A program made the position numbers and the translations under genes. A DNA stretch of 64,000 bases from the NCBI GenBank assembly GCA_963693285.1, contig OY848929.1, positions 4,032,501-4,096,500 on the forward strand, written 5' to 3'. Below the pieces are notes generated by a model that was not told where the DNA came from, did not search any database, and saw only the letters and a list, made by a program, of their open reading frames with translations. This DNA is from Xestospongia muta. Lineage: Eukaryota > Porifera > Demospongiae > Haplosclerida > Petrosiidae. This document shows, piece after piece, positions 25,704 through 38,027 of the stretch. Every line of letters starts with the position of its first letter. Positions within the stretch are counted from its first letter, which is position 1.

Positions 25704-27616
25704 TTAGTTAATTTCAGGCAAAGTACCCGATAGTTTGCAAATAATGGAAAGCATTACTTCATCAGCACCTGCCCCAATAGATAACAACCGAGAATCTCGC
25801 CAATATCTAGAGAAGATTAAATAAATTGAACTGTTCAAGGTGCACTTCGAACTAATAATTTGCACTATAGAACACAAGCTATATGAATTGAGTACCTGCT
25901 GATATCAACTTCATCTGTATATCCCATGCCACCCCAAAACTGTAAGCAACTGTCACTGGTCTCACGTACTAATCTTCCAGCTTTAAGTTTTGCCATAGAG
26001 GCCAGTTTTGTCACATCATGACCTTTTATATAAAGACCTATAAAATATGAGGGTATAATCTTAGGATAAAGACCTATAGTGTATGAGGGTATAATCTTAG
26101 TATAAAGACCTATAGAGTATGAGGGTATAATCCTACTATTGTATATATTATCATAATCTAACCTATAGCTCTGTAAAGAAAAGATCGCAATGCTTCTACC
26201 TCTGTCTCCAACTCTGCTAAACGGAAATGCACAACTTGATTGTCCAATATACTTTTTCCAAAAGCTTTCCTTTCACGACAGTATTCAGCTGTTTTGATTA
26301 TCACATTATCCAAAGGTACAAGATCTAAACAAAGAGTTACAATGATAGGGCACAATGACTACCAGACAGCAATCCTTATAGTTTCAGTTACAAACAAAAA
26401 TGTTATACACAAGAAAACATCTTCTCTAGTATTTTCTTACTTGCTGCAACTGCCCACATTCTCTCCTCTTGAAATTGCATCATTTGGTAAGTAAATCCTT
26501 GCCCTTCTTCTCCAATAATATTTTTACGAGGAACATGGACATTGTCAAAGAATATTTGAGCTGTGTCAGAGGAGTGGTTACCAACTTTTAAGATGTTCTT
26601 GGCAATTGTGATCCCTTTGGTATTCATGGGGAGACAAATAAGGGATTTATTACGATGAGGAGGTCCTTCACTAGTGTTAGCTAATAAACACATCCAATCG
26701 GCTTGTGTTCCAGTAGTGGTCCACATTTTACCTCCGTTAATAACCAAATCGTCTGTACCTATATAAACAATGATACACGTTATCTCTACCTGGAGGTCTA
26801 CGCAATAACTTGCCTCGTTTTGGGACAGCAGTTGTCTTTATACTGGCAACATCAGATCCACTTCCTACTTCGCTAACTCCAAGACAAGCCACAATGTCTC
26901 CAGCAATAGATGGAGCTAAGAACTGACGTTTCAATTCATCGCTACCAAATCTTGACAAAGCAGGTGTAGCCATATCTATAAGAGAGAAATAATGGCTATC
27001 AAGTTGATGCCATTCAATTCCTTTGACAATTAGAGGATATCATAGCCCATCTTTTGTGGTTATTTGGGACACTATACCATTATTTGGCCAATTATCAAGG
27101 GAGACTAAAATAACATGAAACCACGCCCATAACTAATTAGTTATGTTGTGTGATCTCCACCCCCTAAACTTTTGTTACACTCAATAACCTTTTGTATTAC
27201 ATACCTGAATGCACTCCAATAGCCATTGGTACACCACCACACCGAATATTTCCCAACTCTTCCGCTATTGCCATAGAAAAGGTATAATCCAGTCCAAGAC
27301 CTCCATACTCAGGATCACGAGTAGGACCTAAAAATCCACCATCACCTAACTTTTTAATCACACTGTGAACTGGAAAGATTTTAGCTTGTTCCCACTCATC
27401 TACATAAGGATTTATCTCTTTTTCTATCAACTTATACAATGATTGCCTCATCTCCCAATGGTCTGACGTGTAGATAGCTTCGTCAGTAGGGTTGACTCCA
27501 GCCAAACAGAGTCGGCTTGTCGCTATACCAGCTCTACATGGCCTTAGAAAACTTTGATGAAGAGTAGAAGGACGAATGTGGCGAGATACGCTTTGAAGAA
27601 ACCTGCAGGCAAACAT
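25704..27616 (-). CDS. Mitochondrial acyl-CoA dehydrogenase, ACAD6/LCAD/IVD-like
   Basis: A flavoprotein that introduces the first double bond in acyl-CoA breakdown. Six exons: 27616-27205, 26975-26814, 26758-26441, 26324-26163, 26037-25896 and 25806-25704, 1299 nt, 432 residues, a normal family length. The N-terminus is Arg-rich without acids (MFACRFLQSVSRHIRPSTLH), consistent with a mitochondrial presequence. Family blocks: GGLGLDYTFSMAIAEELG, LGVSEVGSGSDVASIKTT, INGGKMWTTTGTQADW, YCRERKAFGKSI, QFWGGMGYT and RYWRDSRLLSIGAGADEVM. At the medium-chain position of the catalytic Glu there is GAGA, while QEERMW supplies a Glu (about 290) at the position used by isovaleryl- and long-chain dehydrogenases. 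Intron 2 has a GC donor (CGAG|GCAAGT). Intron 4 carries tandem copies of its own acceptor. Substrate chain length cannot be read from sequence. Confidence 0.92.
26029..26137. repeat. 36 bp tandem repeat that multiplies a splice acceptor
   Basis: Three 36 bp copies, each containing ATAAAGACCTATA on the + strand. In dehydrogenase sense each reads TATAG|GTCTTTAT, which is the acceptor and first eight bases of exon 5. The exon-proximal copy (acceptor at 26038) was chosen because it gives normal family spacing. The two upstream acceptors would add 12 or 24 residues in frame with no stop. Confidence 0.85.
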
Positions 27617-27887
27617 TTTAATTAACTACCAGCAAAGAATGCAATAATTAATAACGTAATAAATACTAATTTCTTATAAGATATAATTATAATTGATTGA
27701 TGATAATTGCAAAACAAAGATTAAAATAATCATAAATAAATTCTACAAGGAAATTTAAATGATGAACAAAAATCCTAACAATAATAATATTATAGTAAAT
27801 TGTTAATATTTATTAAGGTAATAAATTAACCCTAAATATGTTGAAGTATAACAATACCAAACTAGTTGTGACAAGTTCTTACCCTCA
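27617..27887. other. Spacer between E2F7/8 3' end and dehydrogenase 5' end
   Basis: AT-rich 271 bp between two minus-strand genes. It must contain the E2F7/8 poly(A) site and the dehydrogenase promoter and 5' UTR. Nothing specific recognised. Confidence 0.5.
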
Positions 27888-30800
27888 TCATTCTAGTCTA
27901 GGACGTTTAGGCGGAGACTTTCCTTCACAAGCTGAGTCATCCGAGCAAAGTGATGTCTTAATCTGTCCAGTATAATAACTAGGCAGACCATCTTTTTGAG
28001 AGGTTGGGATACAAGTGTGTGGAGTTAAGAATGTATTTGGATTAATTGTTGTAGGTGTGGAACGACATATAGCAGCTGTCAATTCTAGCGGAGATGAAAT
28101 TGGCCTTTGACTAACAAGAGATTTGGAGAGTGCTAATTGTTGTGGTTGAATATAGCTGTTTGAGGTAGGTTTAACAAGTAGATCATCAACGTGTATAAAA
28201 CCTGATGTCGGTAGTGTCTGGTTCACAGGAATACCATTGTACTGGACTGGCAGAGTTGTAGACGAAGTAGAAGAAACATTTATTTGTGGATTTTGAATAC
28301 TTCCCAGGACATTTACTAAAATAGAATTAGCTAGATTTGTAAAAATGTTGCTATTAACAGTAACAGAGCAATCAGATGTAGTCTCTACTTGTGTCTTGTT
28401 TGTTGGTTGAAGAACTGTTTGTTGTATGGAGGGTATTTGTGCCACAGGAAGTGGAGAAGAGAGATTAGGTACAGTCGAAGATAGCATTAATCTTTGTAGG
28501 GCTTTCTCCTTCTCTTTAACAGCACAACTTTCACGAGGTGTATCTGGGTGTTGGACATAGCATTTTGGTGCTAGATATGTAGTTGCTACAGAATCATTTA
28601 ATTGTGTATAACCACCAGTTGAATTGGACAAGGAGATCTGTTCATACCTACATGAAGGCAATGTACTTGGAGGGACAGAGGACATTTCTAATCTTGTATC
28701 TGATTGGCTACTATAATTGCCTATAGCAGCAATGCCATTGTTTTGAGGATCACCAAGTTCTTGTACTACTATTGCAGGTTGAACTATTTGAGGCATTGGT
28801 GTGGAGACTGTTGGTTGTGGTACTATTTTAGGAAGAATAAAACGGCCGTTAGCAGAAGCTGACTGTTCTAATGTGCTTTGATATTTCTGGAGAAACTCAT
28901 GAAAAATAGAAGCAAGTGCAATGGAGTTAAGGATGAAACATGTGGAAAATAAAATGCATTGTATAAGTAGGAGAGGATATCATGAGGATAGCGGTGTGAA
29001 TGTTTCTGCATCTCTGTCTCAAACTCCTTCATCTCACGCAAATAATCAATTTGTTTAGGACACACTATAAAAGTTTATATATAAAATAATAATCTGGCAT
29101 GATCTGTAGCCTCACGTGGCCTAGCTACAACTGTGAGCTGTTTAGGTACATCACCATGGCCTGGTCCTCCCCCAAATGATAAACTTCTCTTGAATTTGGT
29201 GCCAGTACTTTTTGCAGGAGAATTGGGAGCAGAACCAGAATGGTCTAAGATTGAATATACAGTGTATTATGGTAAATGCCTTATTGACTTACTTTTCACT
29301 TCATATTGATGAAGATAGGGTCGAGAGCTGATAGCTTTTCTCATAAGCCCCTTATTTAAGGTTGCACTTGTATACTCATTCTTTCTTGACACAGCTACAT
29401 TATATAAGGAACATAACAACCAATAAAACATGTAGTACCATTATACTTACTGATAGCCTCAATGTCTTTTAAACTAGGTCCAGACCATGCATAGCCTGGT
29501 TTCTTAATATGGTGAGGTCCTAAGAATATCTTCTTTTTGATCAAACCCAAGCTGGAGAGGATGTTGGCAATATCATACAATCGTCTGACTTTAGCTACAA
29601 AAATAGTGTTTAGAAAATATATGCATTAATTTTCTATTACACTGTACTTTTAGGATTCACAGGAGGATTAAGAGCCATGTATATAGTATCATCATGATAA
29701 TCAGGTACTAATACTTTGCCTGCCTCTTCTAGTGTGATTTCACTACACTGTAATATATAGAATACATTATTGGTGGTGTGAGATTTATGTGACAACTCAC
29801 TGATGATATGAGAAATAACATGACAAATTTCTGACAAAGGACACCCAGAGATTTATCATAGCGAACTGATCTAGCAGCAGATGGAAAATCTATAGAAAGA
29901 GTTAGATAGTCATAAACTGAACAACCTCTTAAATATTATACCTGAATCACACAGGGCAGGGTCATCTTCATCTTCGTCATCATCTTTCAGGTTCTTGGGT
30001 CTCTTTAAATCTGCTATGGACTGATCCTAATGGATAAAAAATACCCTACAAGTTCTGATTTATACTTTATACCTTAGTCGTGTCATTGGCAATGGGTTTA
30101 TTATTCTCTTTGTTATCTTCAGCTGTGTCTATTTCCAGAAATGGTTGAATATCTGGATCATCAATAGCCATAGCCTGTTATACAAATAGGAGAAAGTCAA
30201 CATTAGTTGGTACTTATTCTCACCTTAAGCTTGGCAAGTGTGTTTACCAAGTTGTTTCGACCATGCCAAAGATACCAATTTTTTGATTGCTTAGAAATCA
30301 TTTCTAATGCCTCCATTACGTTGATAATGTCGTATATACGGCGACGATTGATTCCTATAATAAGAGATTATATGTGGCATGAAAATGAATCCACCATTGA
30401 TAAACCTAGGGAATTAGCCATCATTTCAAGGCTGAATTCTTTTCCAGCTCCAATCTCATCATCAGCTACTTGTAAAAACCTGTTAAGTGGATTCAATTAA
30501 TTTAATACAATTGTTTATATTTAAATGGATAGAGAATGACTTATTTATGTAAACACAAATTTGAATCAAACTTACTTTTTACAGAGCAAGGCTAAAGACT
30601 TAGTTTTTCGTGATGAGTTCTCGTCTTCTTTTTCTGATACATTTTGAAACATGGCTTTCTTAGCCATACATTCTCTATCAAATGCAGTGCTTGCTGCAGC
30701 TACTAACATTTTCAAATTAGCTGTTGGAGTCAGTGGTGTTCCTGACAATATTAAAAGGTACTGATGAATAAATGCTATTAGCAAATAAATGTAGTATTCC

Positions 30801-31132
30801 TTACCAGGTTGATTACTTGAAGTTTTAGCTGGACTCTCAAACATAGCGGTAGAAGATGGTGGAATGACTCCACTTGTATCAGCATTGTAACCAATACTGT
30901 TTACACTAGTGTCAGTACTGTCTAGGCTGCTTTCTGCTAGATTGCTAAGATCGGTTGCAGCCACTGCTGATAAGGATAGCAGACCTTCAGAAGACGATGC
31001 ATGGGAGCGACTTTTTGCAATTGGGGTTGAGGTAGCATCATTGACAGAATGATTTGACATCTCTGCTTCATTTACTGCATTCACTAATGGTTTAACACCT
31101 ATATCATGTTTTACTCTGGTATCAATCTCCAT
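27888..31132 (-). CDS. Atypical E2F transcription factor with two DNA-binding domains (E2F7/E2F8 type)
   Basis: E2F7/8 proteins are DP-independent repressors of cell-cycle genes, binding DNA through two winged-helix domains. Thirteen exons: 31132-30805, 30741-30576, 30479-30406, 30354-30224, 30174-30073, 30026-29942, 29889-29801, 29747-29648, 29594-29451, 29394-29293, 29244-29116, 29064-28940 and 28895-27888, 2583 nt, 860 residues. Domain 1 (about residues 150-225) has NRRRIYDIINVMEALEMISK and WYLWHGR. Domain 2 (about 300-400) has RYDKSLGVLCQKFV, KVRRLYDIANILSSLGLIKK and YAWSGP. Both keep the RRxYDI recognition motif. No dimerisation/marked-box or Rb-binding region was recognised, as expected for this subtype. 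The long C-terminal exon is Ser/Thr/Gln-rich and ends with basic KRPRLE. The last intron (44 bp, CAT|GTTTCA donor, CATGAG acceptor) is weakly defined. Divergent from NUP205. Confidence 0.93.
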
Positions 31133-31872
31133 TATCTAAACTAAGAGTAAAATCCAGATGTTGTTATGAAAGCAGAGAATTAATCCTGATTGAAATTAAT
31201 ATTAAATTACAAAATAATCTGCAATACTTATTGTTAACAGCTTAGGTCAAGAAGCAGTTTACAAGTTTAACTACAAACCACAGAAGGGCCAAAAGCTTTT
31301 AAGCTTGACCAAAAAGTCTAACAGCTGGCAATATGGCGGTAAGTTGCCGCCAAAAACTATTAGAAATATTTTAGTTCTAAATGGTCATTTATAGCTGTAC
31401 AATTTTTATGTAAAAGGAGATATCATACATTATAAGTATGCACTAACTTAGATAATCTAATGTCTACAGTTAACGTTATATATATTTACTCAAATTTCAG
31501 TAAAATTACGCAAAATTAATAGATAAAGTTTACTTGCTAAATTCAGTTTAGTTCTTGTTCTTTAGATTTAGGCCTACTGGAATTGAAAGACAATGATGTT
31601 CTCTGTTGATTGTTGCTGCTCTTTAGCCTCTGTCTGGCTGTCTGCTGACTGAAAGTTTCAAAAACGCGCTCTAGTCATTTTCCCGCTAACGTTCAGAGCG
31701 CGGTTTTTATGCACCAATCAAAATCGCTTTGTAACTCTGCCCTCGTGCTTTAAATAGAGAAGAAACTCAAGCCCACTGTCTCTCATATTTTAAAATCAGG
31801 TTCTCCATCTAAATAAGCAATGCTTTCATTATTGTTTTAGGTAGAAACAGTGACTTATAATTCAAGAAACAA
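31133..31872. promoter_or_regulatory. Bidirectional promoter region, E2F7/8 and NUP205, with E2F-type sites
   Basis: The two genes diverge from this 740 bp stretch. It holds TTTTCCCGC at 31678-31686, a consensus E2F site, and TTGCCGCCAAAA at 31345-31356, whose complement contains TTTTGGCGG, also E2F-like. ACCAATCA at 31712-31719 contains a CCAAT box. GCGC-rich stretches around 31664-31702 stand out in this AT-rich window. Binding is inferred, and autoregulation is known for E2F family genes elsewhere. Confidence 0.7.
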
Positions 31873-33565
31873 ATGGCTGCTGGAATCTGGGCACCTTTTA
31901 AAGAGTTGGCAACAACTGTACACACGGCAATTGCTATGAAACAGTCACAAGCCTACTACAGACTGGAGAGCACGCTGAAGAAGCATAAAACAGACTTCTA
32001 TTCACTACTTAAAAACCCAGTATGAGCATCTTATTAACTTTGATAATATTTAATTGTGATATTAGCCTCGCAATACAAGTCATCGTTCACAAGTTGAAAA
32101 CTCCATTAAAGAAGGTCTTGTTGTTTCATCAATTTCTCAGTCTTTGTTGCTTCCTCAAGATTTCATTGATGAAGCACTCATTTTGAGTGATATATTGGAT
32201 TTAAATGAGTTGACAGCTGTTGAATTGCTGCTTGCAGGAGAACAACATCAGCCTGATTTTCCGACATTATCACGAGGACTGGTAGCTGTTCTTCTTTATT
32301 ATGATGGCAGAAGAAATCTTGTTACATCTTTACGAAGTCTAATACAGGCACGTGAGGGAGTATCATGGACTTTAGGTCTAAGCAGCAATGTGGTTGCCTT
32401 GGTAACCAATTTTACAGATGGCTTGTTTCAAAACAACCTCGTTGAAAATATTTTACAGCTACTCAAAGAAATTAATGTTGAGAAGGAGTTAGAGAAACTG
32501 GCTGAAGGAAAGGCTATCAAGGATGCACAACACAAACAGCAAATTGTAGATTTGATTGACGAGACTAAGTATGCTCTGGCTGATTGCCTTTTTTATTGGG
32601 CGTGCCAGAATCCTTTCCCTCAAGCAGCCATTTTAAAAGTTCTTAAAGAGCTCAAACAATTACCTGCAACTAATGAGGACCATCAACGATTAAATTATAT
32701 TTATCTTTCTTTATTTTTTACTCTCCTGGTCTCTTTTCAAGCTGGTGATTCCACACAAGATGCTACTACTTTAGACAGCTCTCTCATTGATGAGCACTAC
32801 CCATTAATAGCAGATACCAATAGTGTTCCAGCAATTCATAAAGCTATCACAAAAAAAGAAAAAACAGATAAAGACAATTGGTCAAATCCTGCACTTGAAG
32901 CAGCTGTTAAATTTGCTTGGGCAGTTTTTTTGAGAGAATGCTCTTCACTGGAAGCATTTAAAGGTATTAGTACATACACACACACATATGTATAGTTCTA
33001 TCTGTGCCAATGTATATTGTTACTTTATTAGAAGAATGTGATGTGCTTGAAAAAGATGAACAGCAAGTAGATGAAGCTGTTGAAGCAGGAGCTTTCCAGT
33101 TCATGCGGCAAGCTGTTGTAAATTCATCGTTCTTTTTTCAAGAGGTGTGTCCACTATAGTACGTGAAATTAACTATTTTATATTGTAGGAGTATTATGTT
33201 CGATGTCTTCATCAACTTTTAACTAAATTTATTCATTTGATGCCTGTTAAGATAACAGAGCTTCGTAACCGTGGCGATGAAGTTGCTAGAGAAGAAATGA
33301 TGAGGATGGTTCGAGGAGCTCCACCCACTCCAAAACTTCAACAAAATTTTGGTGAATTGATGAAATTGGTATGTTTAGGACATGTAAGTCATGTGATTGT
33401 TACATGTTGTTCATTCAGGTAGGTGATGTCTATTCTAAAGATCCTAACAATTTAAATTTGTCTTTGGAATATTGGCCATCAATTGAAATGGATAGTCAGT
33501 TTTCTCAATCATCCCAGGCACTCCAACATCGACAGGTAATTTAAATACTTAGCAACATTATTCTG

Positions 33566-33645
<80 letters not shown>

Positions 33646-36600
33646 CTTTAGTTGAGTCTCTACAAGTTTATTCATCAATGCTCAGATCTTTTGCCTCCTT
33701 CACTTTTCCATCCTTTCATGCATATGCTTGTTGGCCTTTCTAGTTCACCTCAAACTGCACACCAATGTTTCAATTTCCTTAAGGTACACACACACACACA
33801 TATAATGCAATGTAATACTTTTATTATTTTTTCTTCTGTTAGTCTAACAGCCCTAGTTTAGGAGGTGGAGGTCCATCAGCTGTAATATCCTTTGACCACT
33901 TCTTCCATTCTCTGAGACAGTATTACCTTGGACTGAGGCAAGGAGCTGGACCCAAGCACACTCCCACAGGTTGTGCTATATCACCTCAAGAACTGGATGG
34001 TCTTCTAGTTGTTCTTAAACTCATCACTGTCATTGTTGATCAGGTAAACACTAGAAATAACGCTTTTGTTAACAACACACTACACTAGTCTGCCTATCCT
34101 TTTAAAGGTCATGTGATTATCATGTGATTTGTAGTGTATTGTATTTGTTCATAGGACAAGGATGCTCGTGTGGTAATCTATGATAATCAAACATGGCTCC
34201 CAGTGGCTTCCTTATTTGGTTTGATTGGGTGTCCCATCTCTCGTCAACTGAAAACTCAAATATTTCTAACTCTTGCTGCCTTTGCTAAAACACCTGATAT
34301 TGCTGCTACGATGTGGAATATATTAGAAGTTTCACAGGTAATCAGTTATGTAACTACTACCAGTATCGGTAACACCTTCCACTAAAATTAGAACTTCAAA
34401 TGAAACCATTTTGTTGATAATGTAAAGTCCATTTGTATATGTTTGCAATAGGTACTGAATACTTCCCCTGTGTCTGGTAATATTTCAGGAACTCAGTTTG
34501 GACTGGCTCCTATTCAACAAGAAGGGAGTTTGCAGGTATAATATATAAGTTTTCTATACATTACACACACACACTCTCTCTCTCTAGATTGAATTGGAGG
34601 AATTTGAGTCTGCTGCTGAAGAGTATTCAGAAACACGAGCCTTCTTATCATTACTAGATAGCCTAACAGACATACCAGTTTCTGGATATCTTGGTGCTGA
34701 TCACAGAGTACCTGGTTTTCAACCATACCTGGAGTTCATACGTGATGTAGTGTTTTTAAAATTTGATTCACGTGGTTACAAAGATCCTCAAGAAAAAGTA
34801 ACAATTTCTTTTCTTGTAATTAGATTCATGTTATTTATGGTATATCATCAATACAGTGGATGGTTGCAAGTGGAGCATTAAAAATTCTTCACAAATTGTT
34901 GGCAAATCATGAGATTTCATCTGATGATCTAATTGAACAACAACACGAAATTTCACAGGGACGGTTTGTCTCGTTGCCAAAGCAACCAGGCTTTACAATA
35001 TTACTGCATTTGTTTAACGATTCTGCCCTATTGAGAAAGGTAAATTATATTTTATACACAATACTGTTGCCATAGTGATATTCAATGAATAAATAATATA
35101 ATTATTTCTAGCTATTGTGTATTGTTGACGAGTGCTGTCGTTTGTTATCTGATGTGGAAAGTTGTACTGACAAGGTGGCTAATACTGCTCTTTTAGCTCT
35201 GAAAACTCTTGAGACAGCTCTTTCTAAACAAGATGAATTTCTTACAATTTTAAGATCTAATACAGCTCATTCTGTCATGGCCACACCCCTAGATGATCTC
35301 CTTCTGGGAATTAACCCTCGTAGTCGAAAGGCTGACCATTATGTGAACATTGCAAGGTATAATGTAGTTATGATTAAGACAATGTTCTATCTCAATACTT
35401 TACTAACAGTTGGTACTTCAACTCAACTTTAAAGTATTAATATAATAATATTAAATAGGACATATCTTCATAAGACCCTGCTAAAATGTAAAAATAATTT
35501 TAACACCCTTATTGTGGGAACATCCTCTCTTGTACCATGTGTTATTTTATTTATTTAGGTATATTACTTTTAGCAGCTGTAGTCCTGAACTAGCACTAAC
35601 TGCTGTTAGGATTTTATATCTTGCTTCACATTCTCCTTCTGTTGCTCGAGAAATTATAAATTCTCTCACTTCAGATAGGGTAGGGTATATATAAATTATA
35701 TTAATAATTAGCTCATTACTGACTCTTTAAGGATGTTTGCAGTAGTGTATTGCATGGATTTGTTGAGCATTTAGAATGGGAGGAGTCTTATTTTGAGCCA
35801 CACCCACCTGACTCTGAACAAGATATGGAAGGAGGAGGAGAGGGAGAGATTGACCAAGTTCGTCGACAGCTAAAGGAAGATATTGTCAATCTACTCATCC
35901 TTTGTGTCTCTAAACCTACTCTAAATATAGCACACTTATTACTAGGATTCTTAGAAATACAAGACACACCTAGAGGTCGTTTGAAAAAGATCAGTGAGAC
36001 CATATTACAAGACCCAGGTGAGAAAGATTGGTCACCATGGCAACAGTTATTGCTATGGAAACTAATTAATAACAACTACATTTACCAAACATACATGTAC
36101 ATTTTATTTTAAGTATTTAATGAACTGGAATTATCTGTTGTGTAGGTGTCTTAGGGTCTCCCAAAAATTGTCTTCATGCTATTCTCTCGTTAATTCAAAT
36201 AGGGCCTGACCCCTCTAATCCAATAAGATGTCATTATACTCATCCTAAACTTGCTGAGTTGTGTTATCATTTAATTTATCTATTATGTGATAATAAGGAA
36301 CTCAGTCAATCCACACTCCGATATTTGAGGAACAACCACGATTACTTTTATAGTCAACTCTTACATATTCCGTTTCCATGGTTACTTGAATCCCAAGAAG
36401 TGGATGACACAACCAAGATGTATTATAGTCAACAAGGTTGGATACTGAGATCAGTAGCCATAGAATTGAGAATGACTTTCTTAAATAACCAGCGTTCTCA
36501 TACTCAACGACTTGTGACACTGCTATTAAAATCTTCCACCACATTAACGCATCAACTTAATGAATTTGATTACTCAATGACCAGTCAGGTGACAACTTGG

Positions 36601-37990
36601 ACTGATATGGATCATTCCACTGATCCTAGTTTAATGGAAGATGGCCGCCGAAAAATACTCGTTTTGTTAGACCTATTATCTCTCTCAGGTATTGAACTGC
36701 CGCCATTGCAGCTGCAATATTTTGATCAATCCCGAACTGAGGAAGTCATTAAATCATGTGAAACTAAAGACGTACTAGGAAGAGAAGGTGCAGTAACTTA
36801 TGTCAATGTGAAACTCTTACATCGTCTTCTGATGAATGAATTGAACGGTTTACAAGGTGCTGTAGCTGTTTCACAGAAACCATATATTATTAAGGTAATA
36901 TACATATAAGTGTTGCTAATATCAGCTCATTATTGTGGTTTTGGTGTGGCTTGACATGTATTCTGACAGTGTTCAAAATTGGAATGTAACTTCTGTATCA
37001 TATAATAGAGTGTTTGATTTTTCCATATAAATTAACTGTGATTATCATGTTGTGCTCTTTTTCTATTGGTCTTTTAGGAAATTCACAATATTCTTGGTGT
37101 AGTTGTTGAGCGGAATCGTATCCAAGAAATATTACACTGTCGTCAGTTTCTAATGGAGTCATGGCAACAGCTGGTTGAAATATTAGTGGGTGTGGTCAAT
37201 GAAGAAGGTAGAGAGAGACTACGAATCACAGTATTGTTTGAACTGATCCAAGATTTGTTGCTTAAAGTGAGTTGGATCTGAAATTCAATGGAATCATTTG
37301 TAAAACATGACAAAAATATCACCTTAAGCTATATTTATTCACCTTTTGTGCTAAAGATGTGTCTATACTTAATATGGTAGTGTCAGTAGTCCCAGCTGTG
37401 ACTCAATGTTTACTATAAATGTCTACTTGTGTAGTAGCATCTTGTTTATGGTGGATTATAGTGACTTTTTCTTAATAATAGATAGAAGAGTACAATGATG
37501 CTAACAGTCTAACTGCAGCTGCTCAAAGTGTTGTTTTCACCTTAATGTCACACCTCCGACAGTCTCTACAAACATTGTCAAACCAGTCTGACCAGATTGA
37601 TCAGACGCTGGCTCCCATTAGTACAGGTCCTCTTCAGTCTATATTGAGAGGATTACTTGATAATTTGTTAAGGTGTCCATCAGGAATGCAACGACTGAGA
37701 GCATATTTGTATGCAACTTTACTGTGTTATTTGCACATGACACAAGATCGTGAAGCTAAAGTACAAACGTTTAGAGGTGAGAACAGCTTGAGGCATATAA
37801 CTTTTTTTTAAAAACTTGTTCTACAGGTGGTCTGTGGCGGTTGGAACATGATGCAACTGGATTAGCATCCGCTAATCTCAATATTCTCTCTGGGTGTGGA
37901 GAAGGTTTAATGGATACTGTTTGCAGAGATGCCTGTAGTGGTCATGATATTGCTAAAGTGTGTACAAAGTGAATTTTTTTATGTATTATA

Positions 37991-38027
<37 letters not shown>

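Noticed and set aside
30207..30500. 97-codon plus-strand open frame
   Set aside because: Complement of E2F7/8 DNA-binding-domain exons, which match the family strongly on the minus strand.
34801..34856. In-frame continuation of NUP205 exon 10 without splicing
   Set aside because: The frame stays open past GTAACA, but protein similarity stops there and resumes at WMVASGALKILHKLL after a good acceptor at 34857. The sequence between was therefore called an intron.
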